Shown piece by piece: positions 60,228 to 64,000 of a stretch of DNA of 64,000 nucleotides; position 1 is the stretch's first letter; each line of letters opens with the position of its first letter. The stretch comes from Streptomyces kaniharaensis (GTDB taxonomy: Bacteria; Actinomycetota; Actinomycetes; Streptomycetales; Streptomycetaceae), in assembly GCF_009569385.1 (NCBI RefSeq), contig NZ_WBOF01000001.1, positions 2,242,001-2,306,000 of the forward strand. The letters are read 5' to 3'. The notes under the pieces were generated by a model, which was not told the origin of the DNA, ran no database searches, and worked only from the letters and a program-made list of their open reading frames with translations. The translations under genes and the position numbers were made by a program.

Positions 60228-60875
60228 TCACAGCCCCTTCGCCGCGGTGCGGACGAGGACGAGGCCGCCGTTCGGGCCCGGGACGGCGCCCTTGATGAGC
60301 AGCAGACCCTTCTCCGCGTCGACCGCGTGCACGGTCAGGTTCTGGGTGGTCACACGCTCGTGGCCCATCCGACCAGCCATGCGCAGGCCCTTGAACACAC
60401 GGCCCGGGGTGGCGCAGCCACCGATGGAGCCGGGCGAGCGGTGCTTGCGCTGGGTGCCGTGACCGGCGCCGAGACCACGGAAGTTGTGGCGCTTCATGAC
60501 ACCGGCGAAGCCCTTGCCCTTGGAGGTGCCGGTCACGTCGACCTTGACACCCGCCTCGAACAGCTCGGCGGTGATCTCCTGGCCCAGGGTGTACTCGGAC
60601 GCGTCCGAGGTACGGAGCTCGACCAGGTGGCGGCGCGGGGTGACACCGGCCTTGGCGAAGTGGCCCGCGAGGGGCTTGTTCACCTTGCGGGGGTCGATCT
60701 CGCCGAAGCCGATCTGGACGGCGTCGTAGCCGGCCGGGCTGTCGGCGGTGTGGACCTGGGTCACGACATTCGGCCCGGCCTTGACGACGGTCACCGGGAC
60801 GACCCGGTTGTTCTCGTCCCAGACCTGGGTCATGCCGAGCTTCTCGCCCAGGATGCCCTTAATCTGCTTAGCCAT
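60228..60875 (-). CDS. rplC: 50S ribosomal protein L3
   Basis: A 215-residue L3, an assembly initiator near the peptidyl transferase centre. [20 protein letters not shown] and the central loop [19 protein letters not shown] with [20 protein letters not shown] are present. It lies 14 bases after rpsJ. Confidence 0.96.
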   Translation of the reverse strand: MAKQIKGILGEKLGMTQVWDENNRVVPVTVVKAGPNVVTQVHTADSPAGYDAVQIGFGEIDPRKVNKPLAGHFAKAGVTPRRHLVELRTSDASEYTLGQEITAELFEAGVKVDVTGTSKGKGFAGVMKRHNFRGLGAGHGTQRKHRSPGSIGGCATPGRVFKGLRMAGRMGHERVTTQNLTVHAVDAEKGLLLIKGAVPGPNGGLVLVRTAAKGL

Positions 60876-60889
60876 CTTCGGTGCGCCTC

Positions 60890-61198
60890 TCAGAGCTTGA
60901 TCTCGATGTCGACGCCCGCCGGCAGGTCGAGACGCATCAGCGAGTCAACCGTCTTCGGCGTGGGGTCGAGGATGTCGATCAGACGCTTGTGAGTACGCAT
61001 CTCGAAGTGCTCGCGCGAGTCCTTGTACTTGTGCGGCGAGCGGATGACGCAGTACACGTTCTTCTCAGTGGGCAGCGGCACCGGGCCCGCGACCTGCGCA
61101 CCAGTACGGATCACCGTCTCGACGATCTTCTTCGCCGAGGAGTCGATGACCTCGTGGTCGTAGGCCTTGAGCCGGATGCGGATCTTCTGTCCCGCCAT
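60890..61198 (-). CDS. rpsJ: 30S ribosomal protein S10
   Basis: A 102-residue S10, also a NusB partner in antitermination. [20 protein letters not shown] and [20 protein letters not shown] are conserved. It is the first gene of the S10 block, preceded by a leader of up to 340 bases that contains a hairpin with a T tract. Confidence 0.96.
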   Translation of the reverse strand: MAGQKIRIRLKAYDHEVIDSSAKKIVETVIRTGAQVAGPVPLPTEKNVYCVIRSPHKYKDSREHFEMRTHKRLIDILDPTPKTVDSLMRLDLPAGVDIEIKL

Positions 61199-61538
61199 GG
61201 CTACTCAGTAGTCCTTTGTCGTCAGTTTGCTGCACGGCCGACCTCCGACCCCCGCGCTCGGGCGTGTCGCACTCGCGCTTGCAAAAAACCGGCGAAGAAC
61301 TTCGTCGGTTTCGAACTTTGGGGTGGGGGGCGCCGGGTCGAGGCCCCGCATACGCTTCCCGGAAGATTCCCGTACTTTCGCCCCGCAGCTGCCGTGGCGT
61401 CGACTTCACGCTTAACGGCCATCACGGGAACGACGAGTACGTGGGACTCGCTTCCGGTCCTCCCGGCGGGAGGCGCGCAGCATCGGCACTCAACCGAGCA
61501 ACTTGGACATACTGCCACATGGAGCAGCCCGGATGCCA
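61199..61538. other. S10 operon leader/promoter region
   Basis: About 340 non-coding bases before rpsJ. It must hold the operon promoter, but I could not assign its boxes with confidence. The clearest element is the hairpin with a T tract at 61283-61311. I see no gene. Confidence 0.5.
61283..61311 (-). terminator. Terminator-like hairpin in the S10 operon leader
   Basis: On the minus strand AAACCG-CGAA and TTCG-CGGTTT arms (61311-61301 and 61296-61286, 10 of 11 pairs) enclose a GTTC loop and are followed by a run of six T. It lies about 85-113 bases before rpsJ, in its leader, and has the form of an intrinsic terminator or attenuator. Confidence 0.6.
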
Positions 61539-61573
61539 ATCGGGGCCGGTGGGTGCGCCCCACCGGCCCCGAT
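61539..61573 (-). terminator. Terminator after the glycosyltransferase-like gene
   Basis: A perfect 15-base-pair stem (61539-61553 with 61559-61573) with a 5-base loop lies 28 bases beyond the stop codon and isolates the S10 operon from upstream transcription. Confidence 0.85.
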
Positions 61574-61600
61574 CGGGTCGCCTCCGCCGTGTCCCGGCGG

Positions 61601-63454
61601 TCAGTGCCTGCGCCAGAGGATCCAGTTGCCCTGCTTGCTGCTGCGGTCGACGTACCACTGGCCGGGCCGGTTCGGCCAGTAGGCCTCCGGCGCCTTGTCC
61701 TCGCCCGGCATCGGCGTGACGATCGCCGTCGCCGTCGCCGGGACGTCCTGCCAGCGCGGGTCGAGGTACCAGATCCGGCCCTGGTAGACCTCGTACGCCT
61801 GGGCCATCCGCAGGCTCCACTCGATGTCCCAGGCGATCACCACGTTGTCCTTGGGCCTGAGCCCGGCGGCCTGGGTGAACCCGGTGGCGGTGCCCTTGCG
61901 CTCCTTCGAGAACGGGTGGCTGACCTGCTCGGTGATCGTGACGGTGGCGAGGCAGGCGAACAGCGACAGCGAGACGCCGAGCGCCCAGAGCACCCTGCGG
62001 CCGCCCGCGACCAGCAGCAGGACGAGACCGGCGAGGATCACGAACGCGGCGGCGGTCGCCCGCATCATGTTGAGCTTGTTCCAGTCCGCGGAGAGGAACG
62101 AGACGTCCGGCAGGCCCCAGAGCACGAAGACCTGGGTGCGCAGCTTCGAACCGGCCGACCAGATGACCGTCTGGGCGAGCAGCAGGGTGAGCCCGACCGC
62201 GCCGGCCGCCGTGACGACGAGGCGCTTGCGGGAGAACCGGCAGAGGATGGCGACGCCCGTCACGAAGGCGACCGGGACCAGGTAGGACGCGTACCGCGCG
62301 TAGACCCAGTCGTCGATCCGGCCGTCGTCCGGCAGGGCCGCGGCGGCGGCCAGCGAGGTGCCGAAGAGCAGCGCCACCATCACGGCGCCGACGATCCGGT
62401 CCGGGCGCTGGAAGCGGCTGCTGAAGACCGCGAACAGGCAGACCACGACGGCCAGCCCGGCGACGCCCCAGGTGGAGACGATGAAGTACCAGACCTGGCC
62501 GACCGTACGGGTCAGCGTCCGCTGCAGGATGTCCGGGTTCTTGAGGCCCTCCAGCAGGAAGGTGCCGACCTGGCTCGGCGGGACGGTGAACTGCCGCTGC
62601 AGCCACGAGGCGAACGCCTTCGCCGCGACCGCGCCGGCTCCGAGCGCGCCCAGGCCCACCAGGGTGGTCCGCCAGGGCGCCCAGCGCAGCGCCAGGACAC
62701 CGACCAGGACCACGCCGGTCAGCGCGACCACGACGCCGCCGCGGTCGTGCGTGGCCATGGCGTACGCGGCGGCCGCGCCCATCCCGGCCGCGTACCAGTA
62801 CCGCCGCTTCAGCGGGCCGTCGCTCAGCCAGCCGTGCATGCACAGCAGCCACGCGAGGATCAGCACCGGCATGACGGTGTCCGACATGACGAACTGCGAG
62901 TAGAAGACCACCGGCGGCAGCAGCGCGGTGGCGCCGGCGAACAGGTAGGCCAGCAGCCGGCTCAGGCCCAGGCGACGCAGCGCCAGGTAGGCCAGCGGGA
63001 AGACCAGCGCGTTGATGACGGCGTTGATGCCGAGGATCAGGTGGTAGGCCGTGACCGGGTCGTCGGCGATCCGCAGCGCCGGGGAGACCAGCAGCGGGTA
63101 GCCCCCGGGGATGACCACGCCGACCGGCATCTCGGTGGTCGGGCGCCCGGCCAGGACGCGGGCGAGCACCAGGTAGGAGTCCTCGTCCGCGTGGACCGAG
63201 GGGTAGTTCAGGCCCCTGACGAGCACCAGGCGGACGAGCACCTCCACCACGTAGCCGACGAGCACGGCCGTCGGCCAGAACCAGCGGCGGGCCCGGAGCT
63301 CGTCGAACCGCTGCAGCACTCGGCCCGACAACCCCGTGGCACGCTCCCCCCCACCGGGCTTTCTGCTCCCCCGGGCACCGCGATGCTCCTCGACGGTCTC
63401 TGCTGATGTCTGCACTGAAGTCCGACTCTTCCCCTGGTAATCCGGCTCTGTCAT
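61601..63454 (-). CDS. Polytopic membrane protein, glycosyltransferase-like
   Basis: A 617-residue protein. A polar N-terminal tail (about 55 residues) precedes roughly 12 hydrophobic segments and a C-terminal soluble domain of about 110 residues. After the first membrane helix comes VHADEDSYLVLARVLAG, an acidic loop like the catalytic Asp/Glu loop of GT39/ArnT-type (PMT_2) transferases, which use polyprenyl-phosphate sugars. That makes transfer of a sugar to a cell-surface acceptor likely but unproven. The start is set at ATG 63454; the ribosome site is weak, and a GTG at 63541 is an alternative. Confidence 0.8.
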   Translation of the reverse strand: MTEPDYQGKSRTSVQTSAETVEEHRGARGSRKPGGGERATGLSGRVLQRFDELRARRWFWPTAVLVGYVVEVLVRLVLVRGLNYPSVHADEDSYLVLARVLAGRPTTEMPVGVVIPGGYPLLVSPALRIADDPVTAYHLILGINAVINALVFPLAYLALRRLGLSRLLAYLFAGATALLPPVVFYSQFVMSDTVMPVLILAWLLCMHGWLSDGPLKRRYWYAAGMGAAAAYAMATHDRGGVVVALTGVVLVGVLALRWAPWRTTLVGLGALGAGAVAAKAFASWLQRQFTVPPSQVGTFLLEGLKNPDILQRTLTRTVGQVWYFIVSTWGVAGLAVVVCLFAVFSSRFQRPDRIVGAVMVALLFGTSLAAAAALPDDGRIDDWVYARYASYLVPVAFVTGVAILCRFSRKRLVVTAAGAVGLTLLLAQTVIWSAGSKLRTQVFVLWGLPDVSFLSADWNKLNMMRATAAAFVILAGLVLLLVAGGRRVLWALGVSLSLFACLATVTITEQVSHPFSKERKGTATGFTQAAGLRPKDNVVIAWDIEWSLRMAQAYEVYQGRIWYLDPRWQDVPATATAIVTPMPGEDKAPEAYWPNRPGQWYVDRSSKQGNWILWRRH

Positions 63455-63820
63455 CGACCCGGCAGGCCGTCCGGCCTGTGCTCCTGCTCCGCCCGGCAGT
63501 GTCCGCCGTGCCGTCCGGACAGACCAGTTGCGGAGAATCACGCTAACAAGTCACACAGAGTCCGCACACCTCTCCCCTGGCGCAACCGACCCGGCCCCCA
63601 CCCGACGCCCGGGTGATCCGCTGTGCGTCGCACATGGTAGCCAGACCCCGGGGGCTCCCCCGCACCTTCCCCGCGGGGCGCCCTTCCGCCATCGCGCCCA
63701 CACCGGTCTCGACGGCCTGGATAGGGTGTGCAGCGCCAACCGTGCGCCCGCACGCCCTTCCAGGCCCCTCGTCGCGTCGAGGCGCCTGCCGTCACCCCTC
63801 GGCCCGGAGCCTTCCAGATA
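63455..63820. other. Divergent promoter region
   Basis: A gap of 366 bases between the minus-strand glycosyltransferase-like gene and the plus-strand acyltransferase gene. TAGGGT at 63722-63727 is a possible -10 box for the latter. No gene seen. Confidence 0.4.
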
Positions 63821-64000
63821 TGTCTAGTACCTCGCGCAGGCGGCCCGCCGTCCTGGCCAGTCCCCCTCTGTCGGAGGCCCTCGGGAGGAAGAACGGCTTC
63901 GGGCTGCTCCGCCTGGTCCTCGCCTCTTCGGTGATCTTCTCGCACGCGATGCCACTCGGCATGAGCAAGCCCAGCCTCGGCGAGCTGTCGTCGCGGGGCC
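63821..64000 (+). CDS. Acyltransferase-3 family protein (partial, runs off the window)
   Basis: The first 60 codons of an open frame with no stop before the edge. After a basic N-terminus comes NGFGLLRLVLASSVIFSHAM, the first membrane helix of acyltransferase-3 (OafA/NodX-type) proteins with its conserved Arg and His. These polytopic enzymes O-acylate surface sugars. A GGAG site lies 10 bases before the ATG. It diverges from the glycosyltransferase-like gene, and the two may both act on surface glycans. Confidence 0.75.

Overview
The window is chromosomal DNA of a high-GC actinomycete, almost certainly a member of Streptomycetaceae (Streptomyces or Kitasatospora). The evidence is the very high GC content, the divergent developmental pair bldM/whiD, a ShbA-type sigma factor next to guaB/guaB3, a His-tailed GroEL under CIRCE control, and the full S10-spc-alpha ribosomal protein cluster. 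No rRNA, tRNA or CRISPR array was recognised. Most genes lie on the minus strand.

Region 1 (1-12.6 kb): after about 800 bases with no gene I can support, there is a zinc-ribbon membrane protein, a GMC oxidoreductase with a semialdehyde dehydrogenase, and a Ser/Thr kinase cluster. The cluster holds two membrane kinases with intact catalytic motifs, one membrane-anchored protein with a degraded kinase fold, a PH/SHOCT protein and a small membrane protein.

Region 2 (12.6-21.8 kb): guaB3 and guaB (purine synthesis), shbA (sigma factor), bldM and whiD (sporulation regulators), a LysR regulator, and groES-groEL with two CIRCE operators.

Region 3 (21.8-34.4 kb): a methyltransferase, a lipoprotein polysaccharide deacetylase, and the tRNA t6A module (tsaE, tsaB, rimI, tsaD). 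Two plus-strand envelope genes interrupt the module: an exported WxP-like protein and a LAXTG sortase substrate. Then come an alpha/beta hydrolase, alr (D-alanine), nnrD (NAD(P)HX repair) and a Uma2 gene where acpS usually lies.

Region 4 (34.4-41.3 kb): amino-sugar and CoA precursor genes glmS, coaA and glmM, then rpsI-rplM. A complete IS30-family element sits between coaA and glmM and appears to have split their shared terminator hairpin.

Region 5 (41.4-61.2 kb): an ABC-F protein, truA, and the ribosomal/transcription/secretion supercluster in the order (transcribed right to left) rpsJ-rplC-rplD-rplW-rplB-rpsS-rplV-rpsC-rplP-rpmC-rpsQ, rplN-rplX-rplE-rpsN-rpsH-rplF-rplR-rpsE-rpmD-rplO, secY-adk-map-mscL, infA-rpmJ-rpsM-rpsK-rpoA-rplQ. 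rplR carries an apparent one-base insertion that changes its C-terminus.

Region 6 (61.5-64 kb): a polytopic glycosyltransferase-like protein and, running off the right edge, the start of an acyltransferase-3 gene. I found no clear new defence or mobile system. The most interesting leads are the split terminator, the rplR frameshift, the degraded kinase, the missing acpS and an iron-box-like site before a 64-residue ORF.
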